A program made the position numbers and the translations under genes. This document shows, in pieces, positions 51,626 to 60,549 of a stretch of 64,000 nucleotides of DNA; the stretch's first letter is position 1; every line of letters starts with the position of its first letter. The notes beneath the pieces were generated by a model. It did no database searches. It saw nothing but the letters and a program-made list of their open reading frames with translations, and was not told the origin of the DNA. The stretch is from the NCBI RefSeq assembly GCF_029193885.1, contig NZ_JARFVB010000005.1, positions 62,001 through 126,000 of the forward strand, read 5' to 3'. Origin of the DNA: Flagellimonas yonaguniensis (GTDB lineage Bacteria; Bacteroidota; Bacteroidia; Flavobacteriales; Flavobacteriaceae).

Positions 51626-53584
51626 ATGAAGAATTTCCCATCATCAATTTTGCATGCCCTTATTTTTTGTTGCATTACCAATATTTGTTTTTCGCAAACA
51701 AAAGAAATTGACAGTCTCAAAAATTTGCTTAAGACGGCCAACGACACCACTGAGGTTAATTTGCTGAGGACTTTAGGTAATAAACTAAGGATGCAGGATA
51801 AGCAAAGATCGCTTGAATTTACCAACAAAAGTTTAGAGAAATCCCGAGAAATAGATTTTGTAAAAGGTGAAATCGAAGCACTTTATAATTTGGGCTTAAC
51901 CCACGGTATGACCGGCAATTATGCAGAATCTCTTGAATACCTTAATGCATGCCTTTCTTTGGCAACCAAAAATCGGGAATACCAGAAAATTAAGCAAACA
52001 TACGGCATTTTAGGGATAGTCTATAAACAGATTGGTGATTATCCCACCAGCAAAGAGTATTATCTAATGAGTCTTAAATTGGTTGATTCATTACAGTTGG
52101 ATTTACCCACATCATCCGTCTATTCCAATTTGGGCATACTGTATGATCTTATGGGAGATCAGGATAAAGCAATTGAAAGCTATAACAAAGCCCTTGAAGT
52201 CTATAAAGGTCCTGACCTTGAAAGAGTGGAAATGAAAGTATTGGTCAATTTGGCTGCCATAGATCGGAACAACAAAGCATATAAAGAAGCATTAAAAAAG
52301 TACCTTAAAGTCGAAGTGTTTTATGAAACAAATGGTAACAACATGAGTCGTTGTATCAATTATTCGAATATTGGCAACTGTTATATAAAGCTAAACCAAT
52401 GGGACCTTGCCCAACAATACCTTTTAAAAGCACTTGATCTATCAGAACAAGCATCACTAAATCAAATCACTCCTGTAATAAACTATAATCTTGCAGATTT
52501 AATGCTCCAACAAAAAAAGTATGGACAGGCTATACATTATTCAGATAAAAACCTTCAAGCACTATCTGCTAAAGGCATGTACAAACTTAAATTTGAAGCT
52601 CATGACCTAGCCTCCCAAATTTATGACTCCATTAATCAATTAACTAAAGCCAATTATCATTTAAAACAATCCATGGCCTATAAGGATAGTCTGTTGAATG
52701 AAACTAAGGTAAAGGAAATTGAAAATCTTCAGGTCAAATATGATGTGTACACAAAGGACAAGGAAATCAAAGAAAGTGAATTAGAACTCTCACTCCTCAA
52801 TACACAGATGTTATCCAACAGAAAAAGGCTGGTGTACCTGTCCATTATTGCAGTTTTATTGTTGTTATCCGCCAGCCTGCTCTATTTTAGATTTTTGGCC
52901 AAGAAAAAATCCAATGCCCTGCTCCGCGAGAAAAACAAGTTGATATCACAACAAAATGAAGTTATCGAGGGAATGAATGTTCAACTTGAAAAACAAATGC
53001 TTAGAGCACAAATGAATCCGCACTTCATTTTTAACTCGTTAAGTTCCATTCAACATTTGATCAACTCAAATGATCGAAAGGGTGCACTGACCTATCTCTC
53101 CAAGTTTTCAAAATTACTGCGACAAACCCTGGAAAGTTCAATTAATATTGTTTTGCCACTAAAAGAAGAAATTGAGTTGCTTAAAATCTATATTGAATTG
53201 GAGGCATTACGATTTGATAATTCATTTAGTTACCATTTCGATGTTGACAAAAATCTGGATATTCATAATTATGAAATCCCTTTACTTCTTGTACAACCAT
53301 ATATCGAAAATGCCATTATTCATGGATTAATGCCCAAAAATGGCAAAAAGGAATTAAAGGTTTCTTTCCGGGATACAACAGAAAATATTGTTTGCACCAT
53401 TGAGGACAATGGTGTGGGGTTGGAGTCCAATGACGCAGAGAAAATGTATAAGCGACCCTCAAGGGGCATGTCCATTACGGCAAAACGAATTAATGCCTTA
53501 AGTAAATTTTCGAATCAGGAGCTTGTTAAGGTAGAAAGCTGTGAAAAGGGAACCCAGGTCACTATCTTGATTCCAAAAAACTAA
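51626..53584 (+). CDS. TPR-containing LytS-type sensor histidine kinase
   Basis: This is a 652-aa protein with signal peptide (cleavage near ICFSQ, ~26). Six or more TPR units occupy ~30-330 (ALYNLGLTHGMTGNYAESLE, NLGILYDLMGDQDKAIESYN). A coiled coil and one TM helix follow at ~395-418 (LVYLSIIAVLLLLSASLLYF). The kinase core is of the His_kinase (LytS/YehU) type: H in AQMNPHFIFNSLSSIQHLI (~465), N-box LLVQPYIENAIIHGL and EDNGVGL. The normal partner would be a LytR-type regulator, but none is adjacent. It is convergent with murA, with 5 bp between. Confidence 0.92.
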   Translation: MKNFPSSILHALIFCCITNICFSQTKEIDSLKNLLKTANDTTEVNLLRTLGNKLRMQDKQRSLEFTNKSLEKSREIDFVKGEIEALYNLGLTHGMTGNYAESLEYLNACLSLATKNREYQKIKQTYGILGIVYKQIGDYPTSKEYYLMSLKLVDSLQLDLPTSSVYSNLGILYDLMGDQDKAIESYNKALEVYKGPDLERVEMKVLVNLAAIDRNNKAYKEALKKYLKVEVFYETNGNNMSRCINYSNIGNCYIKLNQWDLAQQYLLKALDLSEQASLNQITPVINYNLADLMLQQKKYGQAIHYSDKNLQALSAKGMYKLKFEAHDLASQIYDSINQLTKANYHLKQSMAYKDSLLNETKVKEIENLQVKYDVYTKDKEIKESELELSLLNTQMLSNRKRLVYLSIIAVLLLLSASLLYFRFLAKKKSNALLREKNKLISQQNEVIEGMNVQLEKQMLRAQMNPHFIFNSLSSIQHLINSNDRKGALTYLSKFSKLLRQTLESSINIVLPLKEEIELLKIYIELEALRFDNSFSYHFDVDKNLDIHNYEIPLLLVQPYIENAIIHGLMPKNGKKELKVSFRDTTENIVCTIEDNGVGLESNDAEKMYKRPSRGMSITAKRINALSKFSNQELVKVESCEKGTQVTILIPKN

Positions 53585-53589
53585 AAAAA

Positions 53590-54897
53590 CTACACACGGA
53601 CAATTTGTGCGCCAATGGCGCGCAAACGCTCATCAATGTTTTCATAACCACGATCAATCTGCTCAATATTATGTATTGTGGAAGTTCCCTTTGCGGACAG
53701 TGCCGCTATTAAAAGAGATACCCCTGCCCTAATATCGGGAGATACCATGGTAGTTGCCTTTAAGGTGGATTTAAAGTCGTGTCCGATAACTGTGGCTCTA
53801 TGCGGGTCGCAGAGAATGATCTTTGCCCCCATATCAATAAGTTTGTCCACAAAGAACAAACGGCTTTCGAACATTTTTTGATGAATGAGCACTTCTCCTC
53901 TTGCCTGGGTAGCTACTACCAATATAATGCTCAATAAATCCGGGGTCAGACCCGGCCACGGTGCATCTGCAATGGTAAGGATAGAGCCATCAATAAAATT
54001 CTGTATTTCGTAACCTTCTTCGTGCTTTGGGATAAAGATATCATCATCTTTGCGTTCAACGGTAATTCCCAATTTTCGAAAAACAGTAGGAATCTGGCCT
54101 AAATCGTCCCAACTTACATTTTTAATCGTAAGTTCACTTTGTGTCATTGCGGCCAAACCGATCCAGCTACCGATTTCGATCATGTCTGGCAACATGGTAT
54201 GCTCAGTGCCTCCCAAGGAATCCACCCCTTCAATCTTTAACAAGTTGGAACCAATTCCAGAAATCTTGGCTCCCATGCGGTTCAACATTTTGCACAATTG
54301 CTGCAAATAGGGTTCGCAGGCTGCATTGTAAATAGTCGTAGTACCCTCTGCCAGGACAGCGGCCATCACAATGTTGGCCGTTCCCGTAACCGATGCCTCG
54401 TCCAAAAGCATGTAGGTTCCTGTGAGCTTATCGGCTTCCACACCATAAAAGTGTTCTTCCTTATTGTAGCGAAACTGGGCTCCAAGCTTTATAAATCCTT
54501 CAAAATGGGTATCCAGTCTTCTTCTTCCGATCTTGTCTCCCCCAGGTTTTGGAATATATCCTTTGCCAAATCTCGCTAACAACGGCCCTACCAGCATAAT
54601 GGAACCACGAAGTCCGCGACCATCTTCTTTGAACTTTGCCGATTGCAAATAATCCAAGTTGACATCATCTGCCTTAAAAGTATAGGAACCGCTGCCCTTT
54701 TTTTGGATTTTCACTCCCAAATCTTCAAGGAGGGCGATCAATTTATTGACATCGACAATGTCCGGTATGTTGTTTATGGTAATTTTTTCTTCTGATAGCA
54801 AAACGGCACAAAGAATCTGAAGTGCTTCGTTCTTTGCTCCCTGAGGCGTGATTTCACCATGCAATTGGTGTCCGCCCTCTATTCGAAATGTACCCAT
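53590..54897 (-). CDS. murA: UDP-N-acetylglucosamine 1-carboxyvinyltransferase (MurA) with Asp at the fosfomycin site
   Basis: This is a 435-aa protein with full length and fold. It has the N-terminal GGHQLHGEITPQGAKNEALQ carrying the catalytic Lys-Asn pair, PGLTPDLLSIILVVATQARG and DIRAGVSLLIAALSAKG. It transfers enolpyruvate from PEP to UDP-GlcNAc, the first committed step of peptidoglycan synthesis. The active-site loop reads IPKPGGDKIGRRRLDTH, so the position of E. coli Cys115 is Asp121 (GAC, 54535-54537), which blocks fosfomycin alkylation in other species. It sits 15 bp downstream of the DUF4290 gene and is probably co-transcribed with it. Confidence 0.95.
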   Translation of the reverse strand: MGTFRIEGGHQLHGEITPQGAKNEALQILCAVLLSEEKITINNIPDIVDVNKLIALLEDLGVKIQKKGSGSYTFKADDVNLDYLQSAKFKEDGRGLRGSIMLVGPLLARFGKGYIPKPGGDKIGRRRLDTHFEGFIKLGAQFRYNKEEHFYGVEADKLTGTYMLLDEASVTGTANIVMAAVLAEGTTTIYNAACEPYLQQLCKMLNRMGAKISGIGSNLLKIEGVDSLGGTEHTMLPDMIEIGSWIGLAAMTQSELTIKNVSWDDLGQIPTVFRKLGITVERKDDDIFIPKHEEGYEIQNFIDGSILTIADAPWPGLTPDLLSIILVVATQARGEVLIHQKMFESRLFFVDKLIDMGAKIILCDPHRATVIGHDFKSTLKATTMVSPDIRAGVSLLIAALSAKGTSTIHNIEQIDRGYENIDERLRAIGAQIVRV

Positions 54898-54912
54898 GTA
54901 TTCCTTTGGAGT

Positions 54913-55563
54913 TTAGTATCGTTTTTTGCGACTTCTTTGTCCTTTTTTACCACGGTTATTGTTGGACTTGTTAGACCTACTGGGCCTATTTTTAAGGAAC
55001 TGTCCGCTTTCCGTCAAACTCTCATCGCTTTTGGCCAAATCTATTTGTCCGTCACTTAGCTCTTTCAAGTGATTAAAGATAACGGTATCTTCCACCGTGT
55101 CCTTGTTCCAAACCAAATAACACTTTTTCATGTGGTTGGCAATGGCATATTCCAGACCAGACCTCATATCTCCTTTGTCCCATTTAACGGCTTCATCGAT
55201 CATCCTTTTGATGTTGTTTCCATAAAAACGGTACTTCGGATGGTTCTGCGGATACTCCAAAGGTTCCGGCCTTTGCTGCAAGACCTCTTTTGAAGTAATT
55301 GGAAACGGGGAGTCCACGTCCAATTTAAAATCGGACATAATGAACAGTTGGTCCCAAAGCTTATGTTGAAAATCTGGAACATCCCTTAGGTGCGGTTGTA
55401 GATTTCCCATCACGCTGATGATGGACTTGGCCACTCTGTTGCGCTCATCACGGTCCTCAATGGCTACTGCACGATCCACCATTTTCTGAAAATGACGACC
55501 GTACTCTGGTATAAAAAGCTTTGGACGCTCTGTATTGTATTCTAGGTTATATACTTCGTTCAA
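54913..55563 (-). CDS. DUF4290 protein
   Basis: This is a 216-aa protein. The N-terminal ~165 residues match the Bacteroidota-specific DUF4290 (NLEYNTERPKLFIPEYGRHF, YGNNIKRMIDEAVKW, ANHMKKCYLVWNKDTV). The C-terminus is a basic disordered tail (SNKSNNNRGKKGQRSRKKRY) that could bind nucleic acid. It is regularly found beside murA. The function is unknown. Confidence 0.9.
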   Translation of the reverse strand: MNEVYNLEYNTERPKLFIPEYGRHFQKMVDRAVAIEDRDERNRVAKSIISVMGNLQPHLRDVPDFQHKLWDQLFIMSDFKLDVDSPFPITSKEVLQQRPEPLEYPQNHPKYRFYGNNIKRMIDEAVKWDKGDMRSGLEYAIANHMKKCYLVWNKDTVEDTVIFNHLKELSDGQIDLAKSDESLTESGQFLKNRPSRSNKSNNNRGKKGQRSRKKRY

Positions 55564-55645
55564 ACTAATGTGTTTAGAAATTTGATAATTGGAAAGTCAA
55601 TCCGATAACGCCTGCAAATTAATAAAATTATGGCAAACAAGGGGT

Positions 55646-55933
55646 TTAGAGTGAAATAACCCCTTCCACAACCGAAACTTCCTTGTATTTGTGGATGACT
55701 TCATCGGGGCCTTCCAAATGAACCATAATGGAAAGACTGGTATAGGTACCCTTTTTTGATTTTTTGGATTCTATCACAGCACCTGTATTGTCAAAAATCC
55801 CATGGATCTGCGCAATACGTTCTTCGTCCGTCGGCACTATGAATTTGTAGAGATAATCGGAAGGCCAATTTGTGGTCTCCAACAACTTCTCCCTAAGTTT
55901 TGCATAGAATTCCTCTGTGTCTTTCTTATCCAT
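55646..55933 (-). CDS. DUF493 (YbeD-like) protein
   Basis: This is a 95-aa ferredoxin-fold protein. It has NWPSDYLYKFIVPTDEERIA and SKKGTYTSLSIMVHLEGPDE, with the final KEVSVVEGVISL. E. coli YbeD is a homologue. It is proposed as an ACT-like regulatory domain, but its role is uncertain. It lies 82 bp upstream of the DUF4290 gene on the same strand. Confidence 0.88.
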   Translation of the reverse strand: MDKKDTEEFYAKLREKLLETTNWPSDYLYKFIVPTDEERIAQIHGIFDNTGAVIESKKSKKGTYTSLSIMVHLEGPDEVIHKYKEVSVVEGVISL

Positions 55934-56021
55934 ACCTCAATTTTATACAAATATATGGCTTACCCATCAATTTTTTTTCCTTCTGGCGATTTCATTACTT
56001 TGTAGCATTAATTCAAGGTCT

Positions 56022-56585
56022 TTGGGCAAGAGTAAAGTAGTTATAACGGGAGCACCCGGAACAGGGAAAACATCCATAGTAAATGGATTGGAGAGCAAGG
56101 GTTTTCATTGCTTTCATGAGATTATTAGGGACATGACCTCCAAGGCAAAGGAGGAAGGTCAGTCCGAGGATTATATTTCCAACCCGCTCGTATTTGTTGA
56201 TGATGCGCTCCAGTTCAACAAAGATTTGTTGGAGGGCAGGACATCCCACTACAAGGCATCCCTCAAGATGGACACACCGATTAGTTTTTTTGATCGTGGT
56301 ATCCCCGATGTATTGGCCTATATGGACTTTTTCGGTCAGGAATACGACAACTTTTTTATTTCGCATTGCGAAGACCATAGATACGATTCGGTTTTTATTG
56401 TTCCTCCTTGGAAAGAGATTTATGTTTCCGACAATGAACGAATGGAGACCTTTGAAGAAGCAGAGAGCATTCATCATTCTTTGATGAAAACCTATACACA
56501 ATTTGGCTATAACCCCATCGAAGTGCCAAAAGATGCAGTCCTAAATCGGATTGATTTTATTTTGGAAACACTTAAAAAATTATAG
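56022..56585 (+). CDS. AAA/P-loop NTPase (AAA_28, kinase-like)
   Basis: This is ~187 aa from TTG 56022, giving LGKSKVVITGAPGTGKTSIV with the P-loop at the very N-terminus. The longer frame to 55917 overlaps the divergent DUF493 gene and its promoter and has no good start. It has Walker B-like TPISFFDRGIPDVLAYMDFF and the lid-like VFIVPPWKEIYVSDNERMET, typical of the AAA_28 or nicotinamide-riboside-kinase-like group. The substrate is unknown. The stop overlaps the RecQ GTG start by 1 bp (TAGTG). Confidence 0.82.
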   Translation: MGKSKVVITGAPGTGKTSIVNGLESKGFHCFHEIIRDMTSKAKEEGQSEDYISNPLVFVDDALQFNKDLLEGRTSHYKASLKMDTPISFFDRGIPDVLAYMDFFGQEYDNFFISHCEDHRYDSVFIVPPWKEIYVSDNERMETFEEAESIHHSLMKTYTQFGYNPIEVPKDAVLNRIDFILETLKKL

Positions 56586-58477
56586 TGCACAAGGACATCA
56601 CAAGCATTTTAAAACAATTTTGGGGTTATGATGATTTCAGGGGATCCCAGAAGCAGGTCATCAACACCGTTCTTTCAGGGCAAGATGTTCTGGCCTTGAT
56701 GCCCACAGGTGGCGGCAAATCCGTTTGCTATCAAGTGCCTTCGCTGGCCATGGAGGGCATCTGCATTGTGGTATCACCTTTGGTGGCACTCATCCAGGAC
56801 CAGGTTGCCCAATTGAAAAAGCGTGGTATCAAAGCCATTGCTTTAACGGGAGGCATACCGCCCAGCGAGTTGAACGATCTATTGGACAATTGCCTGTATG
56901 GCAACTATAAATTTTTGTACCTGTCCCCCGAACGCTTGCAGCAAACCATTGTCAGGGAGCGTATCCAACAGATGAACGTGAACCTTATCGCCATAGATGA
57001 GGCACATTGTATCTCGCAATGGGGAAACGATTTTAGACCTGCGTATTTGGAGTGTTCCATTTTAAAGGAGCTTGTCCCCAACACCCCAATGATTGCCCTG
57101 ACAGCAACAGCCACACCAAGGGTTGTTGATGACATCGTAGAGAATTTGGAATTGGAAGATGTCGCTATTTTTAAGGATTCCTTCTCTCGCTCAAACATTG
57201 ATTTTAGGGTAAAGCGTTCTGAAGATAAACTGTACCAACTCAAAAAGTACATGGGAAAAATCCCAGGAAGCGCCATTGTATACGTACGCTCTAGAAAGAT
57301 GTCCATTTCGCTGGCCAAGTTTTTGAGCAAGAATGGAATTTCAGCCTCCTTTTTTCATGGAGGTATTCCAAAATCGGATAAAGAGGAAAGACTCAACCTT
57401 TGGTTAAGTGGAAAAGTCAGGGTCATGGTGGCCACCAATGCGTTCGGTATGGGAGTGGACAAGCCCGATGTTCGGTTGGTCGTACATTATCAGATACCCG
57501 ATAGCTTGGAAAGCTATTTTCAAGAAGCAGGAAGAGCTGGACGCGACGGGAAACCATCCACTGCAATCATCATAACTTCCAATGAGGATGAGGATAAGGC
57601 GAAACAACAATTTTTATCCACATTGCCCGATGTGGCTTTCGTTAAAAAGGTATATTCCAAGCTCAACAATTACTTTCAGATATCCTACGGCGAACTTATT
57701 TCCGAACCACTGGCATTCAAATTCAACGAATTTTGTAAGCGATACGAGTTCAATCCCAACATGACCTTTAATGCCATCCGTATTCTTGACCAGAATTCCG
57801 TGCTATCACTTGCCGAGAATTTTAAGGAGAAAACCACGCTTCAATTTGTGGCCTCCAAGGCTGAGATTTTTAATTATCTGGACAAAAACAGGAAAACAGC
57901 CCCCATCATCCAAACTATTTTGAGGACCTACGGAGGCATTACCGATTACGAGACCAAAATCAACCTGTACATGCTCTCCCAAAAAACGGGCACAAGCGAG
58001 GAACGGTTAAAACAAATACTACAGCAACTCTCAGACGATAACATTGCAGAGTATCAAAACAATACCTCTGATCTGGAAATTACTTTTTTGGTGCCCCGTG
58101 AAGATGATCACACCATTAACCTGTTCGCTAAAAAAATCAAGGGTTTTAATCAGGTAAAGCAGAACAACATGGCAGCCATGTTGGGGTACATTTCCAATAA
58201 AAAGGTATGCCGTAGTGTTTATTTATTGAATTATTTTGGGGAAAAGACCGCTGAAAAGTGTGGCACATGCGATATTTGTATCAAGAAAAAAGTAGAGGTC
58301 TCTCCCCATGATTTGGAGAAAAGGATCATAGATCTCTTGGCAATTCGACCCCATACCTCCCGACAGCTGGAAAAAGCCATCGGGGCCAATGAAAAAGAAC
58401 TATTAAAAACCTTGGAAAGACTTCTGGAAGATGAGTTGGTCTCCCTAAACTTTAAGAATGAGTACATCAAAAAATAA
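56585..58477 (+). CDS. recQ: ATP-dependent DNA helicase RecQ
   Basis: This is a 630-aa protein from GTG 56585. Helicase motifs in order are DFRGSQKQVINTVLSGQD (motif 0), MPTGGGKSVCYQVP (Walker A, ~40), IDEAHCISQWGNDFRP (DEAH plus the aromatic loop), ALTATATPRV, TNAFGMGVDKPDVRLVVH and QEAGRAGRDGKPS. The RQC zinc cysteines appear in KVCRSVYLLNYFGE with CGTCDIC, followed by a winged-helix segment. The HRDC domain seems absent or much reduced. It unwinds 3'-5' in recombination and fork repair. It overlaps fmt by 20 bp and is coupled to the AAA gene. Confidence 0.95.
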   Translation: MHKDITSILKQFWGYDDFRGSQKQVINTVLSGQDVLALMPTGGGKSVCYQVPSLAMEGICIVVSPLVALIQDQVAQLKKRGIKAIALTGGIPPSELNDLLDNCLYGNYKFLYLSPERLQQTIVRERIQQMNVNLIAIDEAHCISQWGNDFRPAYLECSILKELVPNTPMIALTATATPRVVDDIVENLELEDVAIFKDSFSRSNIDFRVKRSEDKLYQLKKYMGKIPGSAIVYVRSRKMSISLAKFLSKNGISASFFHGGIPKSDKEERLNLWLSGKVRVMVATNAFGMGVDKPDVRLVVHYQIPDSLESYFQEAGRAGRDGKPSTAIIITSNEDEDKAKQQFLSTLPDVAFVKKVYSKLNNYFQISYGELISEPLAFKFNEFCKRYEFNPNMTFNAIRILDQNSVLSLAENFKEKTTLQFVASKAEIFNYLDKNRKTAPIIQTILRTYGGITDYETKINLYMLSQKTGTSEERLKQILQQLSDDNIAEYQNNTSDLEITFLVPREDDHTINLFAKKIKGFNQVKQNNMAAMLGYISNKKVCRSVYLLNYFGEKTAEKCGTCDICIKKKVEVSPHDLEKRIIDLLAIRPHTSRQLEKAIGANEKELLKTLERLLEDELVSLNFKNEYIKK

Positions 58478-59420
58478 TTCACTTCGTATCGTATTTATGG
58501 GCACCCCGGATTTTGCCGTGGGCAGCCTTGAACAGCTTTTAAAAGCTGATTTTAACGTAGTCGGTGTCGTTACTGCACCTGACAGACCTGCAGGTCGCGG
58601 TCGTAAGGTTCAAGAATCCGCCGTAAAACGATTTGCGGTCAAACACAACCTAAAGGTATTACAGCCCACCAATTTAAAAGATGAGGCTTTCTTGGAAGAG
58701 CTCAAAAGTCTGGAAGCTAACTTACAAGTAGTGGTCGCTTTTAGAATGCTACCGAAAGCCGTTTGGCAAATGCCCGAAAATGGCACCTTTAACCTTCATG
58801 CTTCGCTCCTGCCCCAATATCGTGGTGCAGCACCCATCAACTGGGCCATAATCAATGGGGAAACGGAAACTGGCGTGACCACTTTCTTTATTGATGAAAA
58901 AATAGACACGGGCAGTATCATCCTTCAAAAAACAGCAACAATACTCCCCGATGATAACGTGGGTACCTTGCACGATAGATTGATGGAACTAGGTTCCCAT
59001 TTGGTTGTGGATACCTGCAAGCAGATTGAAGCGGGAACGGTCACCAGACAAAAACAAGATGAAAATATAGCGCTTAGACCCGCTCCAAAAATCCATAAGG
59101 ATACCTGCCGAATTGATTGGGAAGCGACAATTAAGGACATTTATAACCATATAAGAGGATTGAGCCCCTACCCCGGTGCTTGGACCGAGTTGGTAAATGG
59201 AGGAAAAGCCGAACCCATGAAAATCTTTACTACTGAAATGGAACAGGCTGGCCACGACCACAGTATTGGAAAGCTGATTGCAGAAAAAAAATCGTTGAAG
59301 GTAGCCGTTAAAGACGGCTATATTTCCCTTTTGGAATTGCAATTGCCTGGTAAGCGAAGAATGCAGGTCAACGAGGTTTTGAATGGGTTAAATCTGAAAA
59401 ATGGGGCACATCTTCGCTAA
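58458..59420 (+). CDS. fmt: Methionyl-tRNA formyltransferase
   Basis: This is a 320-aa protein. It has IVFMGTPDFAVGSLEQLL, APDRPAGRGRKVQESAVKRF and the formyl-THF transferase signature NLHASLLPQYRGAAPINWAI with catalytic Asn/His and the downstream Asp in IDTGSI. The C-terminal domain includes RGLSPYPGAWTEL. It formylates Met-tRNAfMet. The start lies inside recQ (20-bp overlap), so translation is coupled. Confidence 0.96.
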   Translation: MSTSKNNSLRIVFMGTPDFAVGSLEQLLKADFNVVGVVTAPDRPAGRGRKVQESAVKRFAVKHNLKVLQPTNLKDEAFLEELKSLEANLQVVVAFRMLPKAVWQMPENGTFNLHASLLPQYRGAAPINWAIINGETETGVTTFFIDEKIDTGSIILQKTATILPDDNVGTLHDRLMELGSHLVVDTCKQIEAGTVTRQKQDENIALRPAPKIHKDTCRIDWEATIKDIYNHIRGLSPYPGAWTELVNGGKAEPMKIFTTEMEQAGHDHSIGKLIAEKKSLKVAVKDGYISLLELQLPGKRRMQVNEVLNGLNLKNGAHLR

Positions 59421-59522
59421 AGCCTTGCTATGATTGGGCTGCGAAAAGTTGTCATTTTTTTCCCACTTTATCAACAAACGTTTCAAGTTATCAACAAAAA
59501 CCTTGATTTCCCTTGGTTTTAC

Positions 59523-59552
59523 TTGCGTGAGACACAAATCCATATAAATTTG
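59523..59552 (+). promoter_or_regulatory. Promoter of the HU gene (TTG-N19-TAAATTTG)
   Basis: TTG at 59523-59525, a 19-bp spacer and TAAATTTG at 59545-59552 fit the Bacteroidota consensus well. The ATG is 44 bp downstream. Confidence 0.8.
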
Positions 59553-59596
59553 TTCAGCATTAAAATTATATTAACAACAATTAATTTAATTCCATT

Positions 59597-59869
59597 ATGA
59601 ACAAAACAGAATTAATCGATGCTATGGCAGCTGATGCTGGCATCACTAAAGCAGCAGCAAAAAAAGCATTGGAATCTTTCTTGGGAAATGTAGAAGGAAC
59701 GCTTAAAAAAGGAGACAGGGTTTCCTTGGTAGGTTTTGGTTCTTGGTCAGTTTCTAAAAGAAGCGCTAGAGAAGGTAGAAATCCACAAACTGGAGCTACT
59801 ATTAAGATTGCCGCTAAGAACGTTGTAAAGTTCAAAGCAGGTGCTGAATTGAGCGGTGCAGTAAACTAA
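59597..59869 (+). CDS. HU family nucleoid protein
   Basis: This is a 90-aa protein. It starts MNKTELIDAMAADAGITKAA and has VSLVGFGSWSVSKRSAREGR with the signature loop RNPQTGATIKI and the DNA-binding arm, then FKAGAELSGAV. It has the standard length for HU. It bends and compacts DNA as a dimer. It has its own strong promoter and terminator, as expected for an abundant protein. Confidence 0.96.
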   Translation: MNKTELIDAMAADAGITKAAAKKALESFLGNVEGTLKKGDRVSLVGFGSWSVSKRSAREGRNPQTGATIKIAAKNVVKFKAGAELSGAVN

Positions 59870-59891
59870 TCAATTATTTATTTAATATACG

Positions 59892-59918
59892 AAAGCACTC
59901 CTTTTGGGGTGCTTTTTT
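59892..59918 (+). terminator. Rho-independent terminator of the HU gene
   Basis: 10-bp stem AAAGCACTCC/GGGGTGCTTT with a TTTT loop and a T tail, 22 bp after the stop. Confidence 0.9.
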
Positions 59919-59988
59919 AGTTTATATGCACTTTGTTTTTTGCATATTTTGAATAATATGTTAAATTTAAGTACAAGAAGAAATGTAA

Positions 59989-60549
59989 ATGGTAAGTCAA
60001 AAGCCTAAAAAAGGGAATTTACTTGTTGCGGAACCTTCACTTACCGGTGATGTTTCTTTCAACAGGTCCGTTGTACTTATTGCCGAACACAATCACGAAG
60101 GTTCGGTGGGCTTTATTTTAAATAAACCTCTCGATTATACCATCTGTGATCTGGTTTCCGATATTACCATCCCTTTTCAGGTATTCAACGGAGGCCCTGT
60201 GGAGCAGGACAATCTTTATTTTATACATAAAGTCCCTGAACTTATTGAAAACAGTATCGAGATATCCGATGGGATTTTCTGGGGCGGCAATTTTGAAATG
60301 ACCGTTGAGCTCATCAACAGTGGAACCATTACCGAACAGGATATTCGTTTTTTCTTAGGGTATTCTGGATGGGGAACCAGCCAATTAGATCAAGAACTTT
60401 CATCAAAATCGTGGGTTGTTTTGCCCAATGAATATGAAAGCAGCATTCTGGAAAAAGCGGCCAATGCCTTTTGGAAAGAAAAAATGGTTGAATTGGGCGG
60501 TAACTATCTGTTATGGTCCAATGCGCCCGAAAACCCTTCGCTCAATTAA
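59989..60549 (+). CDS. YqgE/AlgH family protein
   Basis: This is a 186-aa protein. It has the family pattern GNLLVAEPSLTGDVSFNRSV, HNHEGSVGFILNKPL, VFNGGPVEQDNLYFIH and FLGYSGWGTSQLDQEL. The fold is known but the biochemical function is not; AlgH influences alginate genes in Pseudomonas. It converges with the class IV aminotransferase, and the two genes overlap by 4 bp at their 3' ends. Confidence 0.94.
   Translation: MVSQKPKKGNLLVAEPSLTGDVSFNRSVVLIAEHNHEGSVGFILNKPLDYTICDLVSDITIPFQVFNGGPVEQDNLYFIHKVPELIENSIEISDGIFWGGNFEMTVELINSGTITEQDIRFFLGYSGWGTSQLDQELSSKSWVVLPNEYESSILEKAANAFWKEKMVELGGNYLLWSNAPENPSLN

Noticed and set aside
55917..56021. N-terminal extension of the AAA NTPase to 55917
   Set aside because: It would overlap the start of the divergent DUF493 gene and the intergenic promoter region, and add an unrelated hydrophobic stretch before the P-loop.
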